A stretch of DNA of 64,000 nucleotides from Streptomyces rubiginosohelvolus (lineage in GTDB: Bacteria > Actinomycetota > Actinomycetes > Streptomycetales > Streptomycetaceae), in the NCBI RefSeq assembly GCF_014649875.1, contig NZ_BMTW01000008.1:1-64000 (forward strand), written 5' to 3'. Below the pieces are notes generated by a model. It was not told where the DNA came from. It saw only the letters and a list, made by a program, of their open reading frames with translations, and did not search any database. This document shows, in pieces, positions 34,323 through 42,739 of the stretch. The translations under genes and the position numbers were made by a program. The number at the start of each line of letters is the position of its first letter. Position 1 is the stretch's first letter.

Positions 34323-36005
34323 CTACAGATGCGTCGGCTCGAACATCCGCAGCAGGGCCGGGAGCACGACGACCGACGGCCCCGGGGCCGCCAGAGCCTT
34401 CGACAGGTCGGCGGCGAGCGACTCGGGGCTGGTCCGGACGGCGGGTACGCCGAAGGACTCGGCGAGGGCGACGAAGTCCGGGCGGGCCAGCTCGGTGCCG
34501 GTGGTCTCGCCGAAGGCTCCCGTCATGTACTCGCGGAGGATGCCGTAGCCGCCGTCGTCGACGATCAGCCAGGTCAGCGGCAGATCATACTGGCGGGCGG
34601 TGGCCAGCTCCGCGATGGAGTACATCGCGCCGCCGTCGCCGGAGACCGCGAGCACGGGCTTCGTCGGGTCGGCGGCGGCGGCCCCGATGGCGGCCGGGAA
34701 GCCGTAGCCGAGGCCGCCCGCGCCCTGGGCGGAGTGCATGGTGTTGGGGCGGCGGGCGTCGAACGCGGACCAGGCCCAGTACGCCAGGATCGTCATGTCC
34801 CAGAAGCTGGGCGCGGCGTCGGGCAGCGCCTCGCGGACGGCGTCGAGGACCTGCTGCTCCAGGGTGAGGTCCTGGGCCTCGATCCGGACCCGTACCTTCT
34901 CCAGCACCGTACGCACGCGCTCGGCGGCGGTCGGGTCCTCGCGGCGCTCGACGGCCTCCAGCAGGTCGGCCAGCGCCTCGCGGGCGTCGGAGTGGATGCC
35001 GAGGGCGGGGTGGTTGGACTCCAGCTTCCCGGCGTCCGCCTCGATCTGGATCACCCGGCCGCGCGGGCGGAAGGTGTGGTAGTTCGAGGAGAGCTCGCCG
35101 AGGCCGGAGCCGACGACGAGCAGGACGTCCGCGTCCTCCAGGAAGTCGGTGGTGTGCCGGTCCTCCAGCCAGGAGCGCAGCGACAACGGGTGCTCCCAGG
35201 GGAACGCGCCCTTGCCGCCGAAGGTGGTGACAACCGGCGCGTCGAGCTTCTCGGCCAGCGCGCGCAGCTTGCCGGAGGCGTCGGAGCGTACGACTCCGCC
35301 GCCCGCGATGATCACGGGCCGCTGGGCGTTCGACAGCAGATGTGCGGCGGCGATGGTCAGCTCGGGCCGCGGGTAGAGCTCGCGCGGGGTGGCGTCCATG
35401 GCGCTGACGACGGGCAGGGTCGTCTCGGCCAGCAGCACGTCCTGCGGGATCTCCACCCAGACCGGCCCGTGCGGGGCGGTCAGCGCGGACTCCCAGGCGG
35501 CGGCGATCGCGGAGGGGATCTGCGACGCGGTCCGCACCGTGTGCACGGACTTCACGATGTCACGGACGGAGGCCTGCTGGTCGCGCAGCTCATGGAGATA
35601 GCCGTGCCGCCCGCCGCCGAGCCCCGCCGTCGGGATCTGGCTGGAGATGGCGAGGACGGGGGCGGAGGCGGCGGCCGCCTCCTGGAGCGCGGCGAGCGAG
35701 GTGAGCGCGCCGGGCCCGGTGGAGAGCAGCAGCGGGGCCACCTCCCCCGTGATCCGGCCGTACGCGTCGGCGGCGAACCCCGCGTTGTTCTCGACGCGGA
35801 GCCCGACGTACCGGAGCGAGGAGCGGCGCAGCGCGTCGAACATGCCGAGCGCGTGCTGACCGGGCAGGCCGAAGACGGTGGTCGCGCCGAGCCCCTGGAG
35901 GGTCTCGACGACGAGGTCACCGCCGTTGCGGCCGGGGGGCGGATTCAGTACGGCGGCTGCCTGGGCGGCGGTGAGCTGCGGCCGGTCGTCGTGGTCGTGA
36001 CTCAC
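34323..36005 (-). CDS. TPP-dependent decarboxylase, candidate 2-ketoarginine decarboxylase (AruI-like)
   Basis: Acetolactate-synthase/benzoylformate-decarboxylase family, 560 residues. The N-terminal domain carries FGLPGQHALGMFDAL and the catalytic Glu in VGLRVENNAGFAADAYGR. The TPP/Mg motif is GDGGAMYSIAELATARQ with the downstream DDGGYG. Its GTG overlaps the stop of the ureohydrolase gene by four bases, implying coupled translation. In Pseudomonas aeruginosa a TPP enzyme of this type (AruI) decarboxylates 2-ketoarginine and a ureohydrolase (GbuA) later releases urea from 4-guanidinobutyrate, so that role is my preferred inference. Acetolactate synthase is less likely without a small subunit. 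Confidence 0.85.
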   Translation of the reverse strand: MSHDHDDRPQLTAAQAAAVLNPPPGRNGGDLVVETLQGLGATTVFGLPGQHALGMFDALRRSSLRYVGLRVENNAGFAADAYGRITGEVAPLLLSTGPGALTSLAALQEAAAASAPVLAISSQIPTAGLGGGRHGYLHELRDQQASVRDIVKSVHTVRTASQIPSAIAAAWESALTAPHGPVWVEIPQDVLLAETTLPVVSAMDATPRELYPRPELTIAAAHLLSNAQRPVIIAGGGVVRSDASGKLRALAEKLDAPVVTTFGGKGAFPWEHPLSLRSWLEDRHTTDFLEDADVLLVVGSGLGELSSNYHTFRPRGRVIQIEADAGKLESNHPALGIHSDAREALADLLEAVERREDPTAAERVRTVLEKVRVRIEAQDLTLEQQVLDAVREALPDAAPSFWDMTILAYWAWSAFDARRPNTMHSAQGAGGLGYGFPAAIGAAAADPTKPVLAVSGDGGAMYSIAELATARQYDLPLTWLIVDDGGYGILREYMTGAFGETTGTELARPDFVALAESFGVPAVRTSPESLAADLSKALAAPGPSVVVLPALLRMFEPTHL

Positions 36006-36991
36006 TTGGCGCCCTCGGCTTCCTTTGCTTCCTTCTCCGCCGCGATCTGGCGGGACATGATCGTCGTCAGTTCGTACGCGGCGTGGGAGGCGGCCACGGA
36101 GGTGATCTCGGCGTGGTCGTACGCGGGGGCGACCTCGACCAGGTCGGCGGAGACCAGGTGGCAGGAGGAGAGCCCGCGCAGGATCTCCAGCAGCTCGCGG
36201 GAGGTGAGGCCGCCGGCCTCGGGGGTGCCGGTGCCGGGGGCGTGCGCGGGGTCGAGGACGTCGATGTCGATGGAGATGTACAGCGGCCGGTCGCCGATGC
36301 GCTGACGGAGCTGGTCGGCGATCTCGTCGACGCCGCGCCGCATGACGTCGGCGGAGGTGACGATGCCGAAGCCCATCTTCTCGTCGTCGGTCAGGTCCTG
36401 CTTGCCGTAGAGCGGGCCGCGGGTGCCGACGTGGGAGAGGGCTGAGGTGTCGAGGATGCCCTCCTCGACGGCCCGGCGGAACGGGGTGCCGTGGGTGTAC
36501 TCGGCGCCGAAGTAGGTGTCCCAGGTGTCCAGGTGCGCGTCGAAGTGGAGCAGGGCGACGGGCCCGTGCTTCTTGGCGACGGAGCGCAGGAGGGGCAGGG
36601 CGATGGTGTGGTCGCCGCCGAGGGTCATCAGGCGTGCGCCGGTGCCCAGCAGGTCGTCGGCCGCGCCCTCGATGGTCTCGACGGCCTCGTTGATGTTGAA
36701 CGGGTTCGCCGCGATGTCGCCGGCGTCGGCGACCTGGGCGAGGGCGAAGGGGGAGGCGTCCTGGGCCGGGTTGTACGGGCGGAGCAGCCGGGAGGCCTCA
36801 CGGATGGCGTTGCCGCCGAAGCGGGCGCCGGGCCGGTAGGAGACCCCGGTGTCGAAGGGCACGCCGACGACGGCGACGTCGGTACGCCCGACCTCGTCGA
36901 GCCGGGGCAGCCGGGCGAACGTCGCGGGCCCGGCGTAGCGGGGGACGCGGGAGGAGTCGATGGGGCCGCGCGGCGCATCGGTGCTGCTCAT
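36002..36991 (-). CDS. Agmatinase-family ureohydrolase (agmatinase or guanidinobutyrase)
   Basis: Hydrolyses a guanidino group to urea and an amine using a dinuclear manganese centre. Metal ligands are visible in GGDHTIALP (His), HFDAHLDTWD (Asp-His-Asp) and SIDIDVLDPAHAPG (two Asp). Residue 1 is taken as ATG 36991, after GGAAAGGCACAC; the frame continues upstream into repeat DNA. The product (329 residues) is of normal length. Tight coupling to the TPP decarboxylase and nearness to a symporter and PucR regulator favour a catabolic guanidino-acid substrate over agmatine. Confidence 0.9.
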   Translation of the reverse strand: MSSTDAPRGPIDSSRVPRYAGPATFARLPRLDEVGRTDVAVVGVPFDTGVSYRPGARFGGNAIREASRLLRPYNPAQDASPFALAQVADAGDIAANPFNINEAVETIEGAADDLLGTGARLMTLGGDHTIALPLLRSVAKKHGPVALLHFDAHLDTWDTYFGAEYTHGTPFRRAVEEGILDTSALSHVGTRGPLYGKQDLTDDEKMGFGIVTSADVMRRGVDEIADQLRQRIGDRPLYISIDIDVLDPAHAPGTGTPEAGGLTSRELLEILRGLSSCHLVSADLVEVAPAYDHAEITSVAASHAAYELTTIMSRQIAAEKEAKEAEGAK

Positions 36992-37077
36992 GGGGGGTGT
37001 GCCTTTCCTTCGGTTTCGTACGGTGTCAAGTGTGCGGGGTGCGGTGGGGTGCCGTGGTCGTCCGGCGGCCGCTTCGC

Positions 37078-37332
37078 CCTCAATCGCCGGGCGGGCTGAT
37101 TCGCTCGGCCCGCCCGGCCACTTCCAGCCCGTCCGGCCGCAACCAGCCAGTCCGGCGATTGAGGACATCGGTGGGCTCGGCCGAACTCAGCCCGTCCGGC
37201 CACTTCCAGCCCGTCCGGCGATTGAGGACATCTTTGAGCTCAGCCAAACTCAGCCAGTCCGGCGATTGAGGACATCGGTGGGCTCGGCCGGATCCGGCGC
37301 AAGGGTTCCGTCCTCAAACGCCGGACGGGCTG
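37078..37332. repeat. Array of five copies of a dispersed Streptomyces repeat
   Basis: The core GTCCGGCGATTGAGGACATC occurs at 37150, 37213 and 37257. Inverted variants occur at 37078-37098 (CCTCAATCGCCGGGCGGG) and 37310-37332 (TCCTCAAACGCCGGACGGG). Opposed copies can form long hairpins and could act as terminators for the flanking minus-strand genes. This element type is familiar from many Streptomyces intergenic regions, but a five-copy cluster is dense. Apart from it, the 315-base gap holds nothing. Confidence 0.85.
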
Positions 37333-38813
37333 GGGTGGCCCGGCGCGAGGGCCTCGTCCTCGGGCGCCGGACCGTCGGGGCGGCCCGCCAAGCGTTCGCG
37401 CCACGCGGCCAGCACAGCCGCATCCGTCGGCGGCGTAGCCAGCGACACGACCACGTACACGGCCAGCGACGCCAGCAGCCCGTAGTAGATCGGCTGATTG
37501 GCGAGGATCCCGTAGTGCCACATCAGCCCGACCACCGCGACACCCCCCACGCACACCGCCGACAGCGCCCCGGCAGCCGTGCCGCGCCGCCACAGCAGCC
37601 CGCCGATGATCGGCACGAGCAGTCCGCCGACCAGCAGGTTGTAGGCCACGGTCAGCGCCTCCACCACATCATTCAGCGCGATGGCGATAAAGATGACAGC
37701 GATGCCCATGATGAGGATGAACGCCCGGTTCCCCTTGACCTCGTCATGCGCCTCGTCCCCGGTGCCACCCCCGCCGCGCCCGACGACCCCCCGCAACCGC
37801 GACCAGATGTCGTTGTTGGCGACCGTGGCGCAGGCGATCAGCGCACCGGAGGACGTCGACATCACGGCGGCCAGCGCGGCGGCGAGCACGAGCCCGCGCA
37901 CCCCCACCGGCAGCTCGTCCTTGACGATCGTCGCGAAGGCGGAGTCGGCGCTCGCCAGGTTCGGGTACATCACCTTGGCTGCGGTGCCGATGACGGCCCC
38001 GGCGATGGCGTAGACGAGACAGTACGTACCGGCGACCGTCCCGCCCCACCGCGCCGTCGTGTCGCTGCGCGCGGTGAAGACCCGCTGCCAGATGTCCTGC
38101 CCGATGAGCATGCCGAAGGTGTAGATCAGGACGTACGTGAAGATCGTCTCGCCGCCGATGCCGAGCGGGTCGAAGTACTCGGTCGGCAGCTGGGCCTTCA
38201 TCTCGCTGAAGCCGCCCGCCTTGATGACGGCGATGGGCAGCAGGAGCAGCAGCAGTCCGATGGTCTTGACGACGAACTGGACCATGTCGGTCAGGGTGAT
38301 CGACCACATGCCGCCGAGCGTCGAGTACGCGACGACGATGGTGCCGCCGAGGACGATGGCGACGGTCCGGTTCACGTCGAAGAGGACGTCGAAGATGGTG
38401 GCGTACGCGATGGTCGAGGTGACCGCGAGCATCAGCGTGTACGCCCACATGACGACGCCGGAGATGATCCCGGCCCGCCCGCCGTAGCGAAGGTCGAGCA
38501 TCTCGGAGACGGTGTAGACCTTCAGCCGGGCGATCCGTGCCGAGAAGAAGACGGAGAGCGCGAGGAGCCCGAGGCCGATGGTGAAGACCATCCACGCGCC
38601 GGAGAGCCCGTACTGGTAGCCGAGGCCGACGCCGCCGATGGTGGAGGCGCCGCCGAGGACGATGGCGGCCATGGTGCCGGAGTACATGGCGGGCCCGAGG
38701 CGGCGTCCGGCGACCAGGAACTCGCTCTTGGACTTGGCGCGGCGCATGCCCCACCAGCCCATGGCGAGCATGCCGGCCAGGTAGACGACGATCACGGCGT
38801 AGTCGACAGCCAT
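37314..38813 (-). CDS. Sodium:solute symporter (SSS family)
   Basis: A sodium-coupled importer with about 13 membrane helices in 499 residues, with conserved SSS features such as GWWGMRRAKSKSEFLVAGRRLGP in the first loop and the motif region GGMWSITLTDMVQF. ATG 38813 follows GACGGAGGGAAGCCC. The last residues SPSGV and the stop codon lie inside a copy of the dispersed repeat (37310-37332), so the end of the gene has been shaped by that element. Position between the ureohydrolase operon and a PucR regulator suggests it imports the guanidino compound; this is inference. Confidence 0.9.
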   Translation of the reverse strand: MAVDYAVIVVYLAGMLAMGWWGMRRAKSKSEFLVAGRRLGPAMYSGTMAAIVLGGASTIGGVGLGYQYGLSGAWMVFTIGLGLLALSVFFSARIARLKVYTVSEMLDLRYGGRAGIISGVVMWAYTLMLAVTSTIAYATIFDVLFDVNRTVAIVLGGTIVVAYSTLGGMWSITLTDMVQFVVKTIGLLLLLLPIAVIKAGGFSEMKAQLPTEYFDPLGIGGETIFTYVLIYTFGMLIGQDIWQRVFTARSDTTARWGGTVAGTYCLVYAIAGAVIGTAAKVMYPNLASADSAFATIVKDELPVGVRGLVLAAALAAVMSTSSGALIACATVANNDIWSRLRGVVGRGGGGTGDEAHDEVKGNRAFILIMGIAVIFIAIALNDVVEALTVAYNLLVGGLLVPIIGGLLWRRGTAAGALSAVCVGGVAVVGLMWHYGILANQPIYYGLLASLAVYVVVSLATPPTDAAVLAAWRERLAGRPDGPAPEDEALAPGHPSPSGV

Positions 38814-38841
38814 GGGCTTCCCTCCGTCTCGCGCAAACAGA

Positions 38842-38894
38842 TGTACGTGCGAGGAAGACGGTAGGTGGCCGAAAGCCGACGCTGAAGTGTACGT
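38842..38894. promoter_or_regulatory. Spaced direct repeats between symporter and PucR genes
   Basis: TGTACGT occurs at 38842-38848 and 38888-38894 in the 104-base divergent intergenic region, each next to GAGGAA or its complement TTCCTC. These are candidate sites for the PucR protein. Confidence 0.35.
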
Positions 38895-38917
38895 TTCCTC
38901 CACTCTCACCGAGCTGA

Positions 38918-40474
38918 ATGGATGAACCGTCCATGCCGACCCCTCCCGCGGGCACCACACCCCCGTCGGCCCCGCCCTCGCCCCCCGGCCCGCCGACCCC
39001 GCCCATCCCTCTGACGGAGCTGCTGGCGAGCAAGGATCTGGGCCTGCGCCGGATCGCGGGCCCGGCCGAGGCCGAGCTGCTCTGGGTGCACACCTCGGAG
39101 ATGGCGGACCCGTATCCGTACCTCCTCGGCGGCGAGCTGCTGCTGAGCGCCGGGGTGCTGCTGACGGACCCGGACCACTACGTCGGCCGGCTGGTGGCGG
39201 CGGGGGCGGCGGCGCTGGGGTTCGGGGTGCGCCCGGTGCACGAGACGGTGCCCGGGGCGCTGATCGAGGCGTGCGACCGGCAGGGCCTGCCGCTGCTGGA
39301 GGTACCGCCGGAGACCCCGTTCACGGCGATCGCGCGGGCGGTGTGGCGGCTGATGGCCGAGGCGCGCCACCGCGAGCTGCGCCGGGTGACCCGCGCCCAG
39401 CAGGCCCTGGCGACGGCGGCGGCCCGCCCTGACCCCGTACCGGCGGTCCTGCACCAGCTGGCGACGCATCTCGGCGGCCGGGCGGTACTGCTGACGGCAC
39501 GGGGCGAGGAGGTCCACGCGGCGGGCCGCCGCCTGCCCCCGGAGCCGGCGGGAGCCCTGACGCGCCTGGCCCGCGTGGTGGCCCGGGAACGCCCCGGTTC
39601 CCCCGCGTCGGCCACGGACACCCACGGCGACACGCATCTGTCGGCGTACGCGCTGGGCGGCGGCGACGGCCTGGTCCTGGCGCTGGCGGCCGGGCGGCGG
39701 GAGTCCGGCGACCACACGGTGGCGGGCATCGCCGTGGTCCTCCTCTCCCTCCTGGCCGCCCCGCACCAGGGCGCGGACGCGGCGGGCCGTTCGGCGGCCC
39801 TGGTCCGCATGCTCCTGGGCGCCACCCCCGACGAGGTGGCCCCACTCCTCGGCTCCACCGGCCCCTGGACGGTGATCCACGCCCGCCGCACGGACGGCGC
39901 CCCGGCGGACGCCCTGACGGCCGGGGCCCTGGGCGCGTCGCTGGGCACGGCCCTGGTGGACGCGGGCCGCGGGGGCGGCGAGGCGGTACGGCTGCTGCTG
40001 CCGGGCGAAGCGGTACGGCCGATGCAGGAGAACGAGGCAGCACGGCCGCTGCCGGAGGCTGAGGCGGACAGAATCACCCCGCAGCCAGGCTGGACGCTCG
40101 GCGCGTCCGCCCCCACCCCCGTCACCGCGCTCGACGCCGCCGACGCCCTGGCCGCCCGCGCCCTGGCCCACGCACAGGCGACCCGCACCCCACTGACGGT
40201 GGACGCGCCCGTGAGCGGGCTCGCCGCCCTGGTCCCGCCGGAGGAGGCGGCCGCCCACGCCCGCGCCCTCCTCGCCCCGCTCACCGCGCCGCTGGCCGAC
40301 ACCCTGCGCTGCTGGCTCTCGCTGCACGGCAACTGGGACCGTACGGCGGTGGCGCTCGGCGTCCACCGCAACACGGTGCGCCAACGCATCGGGCGGTGCG
40401 GGGAGTTGCTGGACGCGGACCTGGACGACATGGACGTACGGGCGGAGCTGTGGTTCGCGCTGCGGCAGGGGTGA
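38918..40474 (+). CDS. PucR-family transcriptional regulator
   Basis: After a Pro-rich N-terminus (residues 7-30), the PucR N-terminal domain spans about LTELLASKDLGLRRIAG to WRLMAEARH, and the C-terminal helix-turn-helix is CWLSLHGNWDRTAVALGVHRNTVRQRI. PucR proteins activate catabolic genes for purines, amino acids or polyamines. It is divergent from the symporter. ATG 38918 and 38933 are both possible; neither has a strong ribosome site. Central sequence is Ala-rich and poorly conserved. Confidence 0.87.
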   Translation: MDEPSMPTPPAGTTPPSAPPSPPGPPTPPIPLTELLASKDLGLRRIAGPAEAELLWVHTSEMADPYPYLLGGELLLSAGVLLTDPDHYVGRLVAAGAAALGFGVRPVHETVPGALIEACDRQGLPLLEVPPETPFTAIARAVWRLMAEARHRELRRVTRAQQALATAAARPDPVPAVLHQLATHLGGRAVLLTARGEEVHAAGRRLPPEPAGALTRLARVVARERPGSPASATDTHGDTHLSAYALGGGDGLVLALAAGRRESGDHTVAGIAVVLLSLLAAPHQGADAAGRSAALVRMLLGATPDEVAPLLGSTGPWTVIHARRTDGAPADALTAGALGASLGTALVDAGRGGGEAVRLLLPGEAVRPMQENEAARPLPEAEADRITPQPGWTLGASAPTPVTALDAADALAARALAHAQATRTPLTVDAPVSGLAALVPPEEAAAHARALLAPLTAPLADTLRCWLSLHGNWDRTAVALGVHRNTVRQRIGRCGELLDADLDDMDVRAELWFALRQG

Positions 40475-40594
40475 GCGCGGAAGACCGGGCCCTCGTGTCA
40501 CCGATGAGTTTCGGCACCCACCCCTGTCCTATGGATGAACACCGCGACGAGCCCCGCCGCGGGCTCACGGACAGACGGACAGGCGGTACCGACG

Positions 40595-40864
40595 ATGGAC
40601 AAGCAATTCACCGCGACTCTGCGGAAGAGCCCGAGCAAGGGCGGCTGGACCTATGTGGTGTGGCCCGAGTCGGCCGAGTTCTTCGGCACCCGCGGCCTGG
40701 TGAAGGTCCGGGGCACCGTCGACGGCCACCCGTTCCGGAGTTCGTTCATGGCCCTGGGCGACGGCACGCACAAGCTGCCCGTGAAGGCGGACGTACGCAA
40801 GGCGATCGGCAAGGAGGAGGGGGACACCGTGACCGTCCGCCTGGAGGAGCGCATTTCCGACTGA
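40595..40864 (+). CDS. DUF1905-domain protein
   Basis: A small beta-rich protein of 89 residues matching DUF1905: FTATLRKSPSKGGWTYVVWPES at the start, GTVDGHPFRSSFMALGDGTHKLPV in the middle and a C-terminal EGDTVTVRLEER. Function is unknown; the same domain occurs fused to a YdeI-like part in the gene at 57169. The ATG at 40595 is preceded by CAGGCGGTACCGACG; the upstream in-frame ATG at 40535 would add 20 unconserved residues. Confidence 0.8.
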   Translation: MDKQFTATLRKSPSKGGWTYVVWPESAEFFGTRGLVKVRGTVDGHPFRSSFMALGDGTHKLPVKADVRKAIGKEEGDTVTVRLEERISD

Positions 40865-40900
40865 CCAGGGGCGGGTAGGACACCCCCTATCCTCGCCCCC

Positions 40901-41752
40901 ATGCCTCCTGTCGTACGGCGCACCCTGTCCCGCTTCGACACCCCCCGGGCGCTGCGCGCGCTGAGCGTGTGGACACCGGCCGACGCCCCGGCCGGGGGCC
41001 TGCACCCCGGGGACGTGGGCTGGCTGCTGCGCCACGCGGACGCGACGGTCCACCTCTGGGTCGACGCGCGGGGCACGGGACGGCCCGACCCTCGACTCGA
41101 CCCCCGGCACGACGCCGCGGCCCCGGTCGCGGTGGGCTTTCTCGACGGACGCGTCCTCCGGGTGACGGCAGCGCCCGACGCCGACCTCGGGGCGCTCGCG
41201 GCGGACGCCGAGGAGTTGCTCGTACCGGGCATCGACCGGTCCGACGGCCTGCCCGTACCGGGGTGGCACCCCCACCCGGAGGAGACCCGGCTCGTCCTGT
41301 CCTGGACCCCGCAGCCGGTGACGACCCGCGCCGAACCGGTCGGCGAGCCCGATGCCGCCGACCGGGTACTGATCCACAGGGCGGCCTTCCCCGGGTCGAA
41401 GTTCGGCCTGAAGCACTGGGAGACGATGCGGGCGGCCCCGGCGGGCCACATGTCGGTGGAGACGCTCGTCCGCACACCCGACGGCGATCCGGCAGCCGCC
41501 GCGACGGGCTGGTTCGCGGGCGCGGGCCGATGCGCCCTGCTCGAACCGGTCGGCACTCACCCGGACCACCGCGGCCACGGCTACGGCCGCGACGCCGTCC
41601 TGGGCACGTGCGCGGCCCTCGCCGACCGGGGCGCGAGCGCGGTGGCCGTCGTGACTCCGGCCCACAACGAGGCGGCGGTGGCGCTCTACACATCGGCCGG
41701 ATTCACCGTCGTACGCGAGAACCGCGACTGGATCCGGCCTCGCCGGGCGTGA
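40901..41752 (+). CDS. GNAT-family N-acetyltransferase
   Basis: The acetyl-CoA-binding motif A is clear near residue 210: LEPVGTHPDHRGHGYGRDAVL, followed by AHNEAAVALYTSAGFTVVRENRDW. The N-terminal half (residues 1-130) is an unrecognised domain, longer than usual for a single GNAT, and may be a degenerate second GNAT fold (AVGFLDGRVLRVTAAPDADL). No ribosome site is seen; TATCCT seven bases before the ATG suggests a leaderless message. Substrate unknown. Confidence 0.82.
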   Translation: MPPVVRRTLSRFDTPRALRALSVWTPADAPAGGLHPGDVGWLLRHADATVHLWVDARGTGRPDPRLDPRHDAAAPVAVGFLDGRVLRVTAAPDADLGALAADAEELLVPGIDRSDGLPVPGWHPHPEETRLVLSWTPQPVTTRAEPVGEPDAADRVLIHRAAFPGSKFGLKHWETMRAAPAGHMSVETLVRTPDGDPAAAATGWFAGAGRCALLEPVGTHPDHRGHGYGRDAVLGTCAALADRGASAVAVVTPAHNEAAVALYTSAGFTVVRENRDWIRPRRA

Positions 41753-41778
41753 ACGCCTCGCCACTACCCTTTACCGGC

Positions 41779-41926
41779 ATGGGCATATGCATCGACGTGC
41801 TGATCGTCGACTGGGACCATCATGTCCGCGCCGGGCGAGGATCAGCGATACGCGATGCGCGGGTGGGGTGACGTCATCGACCAAGCCCAGCAGCGTGGTT
41901 GGGGCGCCGTCGGGCTGCCCTGCTGA
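41779..41926 (+). pseudogene. Possible remnant of a small gene in two overlapping frames
   Basis: An ATG at 41779 opens MGICIDVLIVDWDHH, which looks like a genuine N-terminal strand, but that frame stops at 41871. A second frame from 41822 reads MSAPGEDQRYAMRGWGDVI and continues to 41926. A single-base shift near 41820 would join them. I could not assign a family. A decayed gene is the simplest reading; two tiny real genes cannot be excluded. Confidence 0.3.
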
Positions 41927-41935
41927 GCAACAGGC

Positions 41936-42559
41936 TCAGTCCCGCGCCCCGTTGCCGTCCAGCTTCCGGCGTTCGCGCTTGCTGGGGTGGCGGATGACCA
42001 CGCCGGCCATGCCGCCGGACCCGGTGAGCCGGATCAGTGGCGTTCCCGGGAGGCGGTCGGGCGTGGTCCTGTCCTTCAGGCCGCCGAAGCCGGGGTCCAT
42101 GCCGGTGGTGTCCGTGGCCCAGCCGTCCGGGATCACGATCGTGACGCCCGAGGTCTCCCCGTACGCCTCCACCACGACCGCCGTGAGGCGGCACTCGGCC
42201 CGGGTGAAGTCGAGGCTCACCCCGCCCACGCCCGCGTGCGCGATCACGTGCCCGGGGACCTCCCAGCGGCCGGGGCCCCGGGACGCGCCGTACATGCCGC
42301 CCTTGAGCACCAGCGGCGGCAGGTTCTCCGCTGCCGATGACGGTGGCTTCGGCAGGTCGGCTGTCAGGACGGCCAGTTCGGCGTAGGTCTTCGACGTCAG
42401 CGCCTGCTCCAGGCGGGTATCCAGCTCATCGAGGTCGATGCGCCCCTCGGCCGCCGCATCGCGCAGCTGCTCCACCACTGCTTCCCGGTCGTCGTGAGAA
42501 GCGCGGAGCTCTCCTGATGGGCCGGGGCGTGGAGTGGGCTCCGGGGGCTGGGAAGTCAT
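41936..42559 (-). CDS. DUF1707 (SHOCT-like) domain protein
   Basis: The N-terminal DUF1707 domain is plain: LRASHDDREAVVEQLRDAAAEGRIDLDELDTRLEQA...AELAVLTADLP. The C-terminal half is beta-rich (VSLDFTRAECRLTAVVVEAYGETSGVTIVIPDGW), like the cell-wall stress-response domains often attached to DUF1707. There is no membrane segment. ATG 42559 has only a modest ribosome site (TTGGGATC). Three tandem 22-base repeats lie upstream. Function unknown. Confidence 0.8.
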   Translation of the reverse strand: MTSQPPEPTPRPGPSGELRASHDDREAVVEQLRDAAAEGRIDLDELDTRLEQALTSKTYAELAVLTADLPKPPSSAAENLPPLVLKGGMYGASRGPGRWEVPGHVIAHAGVGGVSLDFTRAECRLTAVVVEAYGETSGVTIVIPDGWATDTTGMDPGFGGLKDRTTPDRLPGTPLIRLTGSGGMAGVVIRHPSKRERRKLDGNGARD

Positions 42560-42624
42560 GATCCCAAGGATAGGCAGTGGGCGGACCGGGCGAACAGGGG
42601 CAGCGCATGGCGAGCGCCGCCCCC

Positions 42625-42690
42625 TGCGATGCCCTCGTACCGGGGTTGCGATGCCCTCGTACCGGCGTTGCGGCGCGCTTGTACCGGCGT
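42625..42690. repeat. Three tandem 22-base repeats upstream of the DUF1707 gene
   Basis: TGCGATGCCCTCGTACCGG(G/C)GT occurs at 42625-42646 and 42647-42668 with a single difference, and a diverged third unit with the same TTGTACCGGCGT end at 42669-42690. The 22-base period puts copies about two helical turns apart on the same DNA face. Confidence 0.85.
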
Positions 42691-42739
42691 ATCGCGCGGA
42701 ATGTCCGCCGACCATGCCCATGCCTCGTGAACGGCCCCC

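Noticed and set aside
37078..37332. Possible CRISPR array
   Set aside because: Copies are irregularly spaced, occur in both orientations, and spacers are themselves related; no cas gene is nearby.
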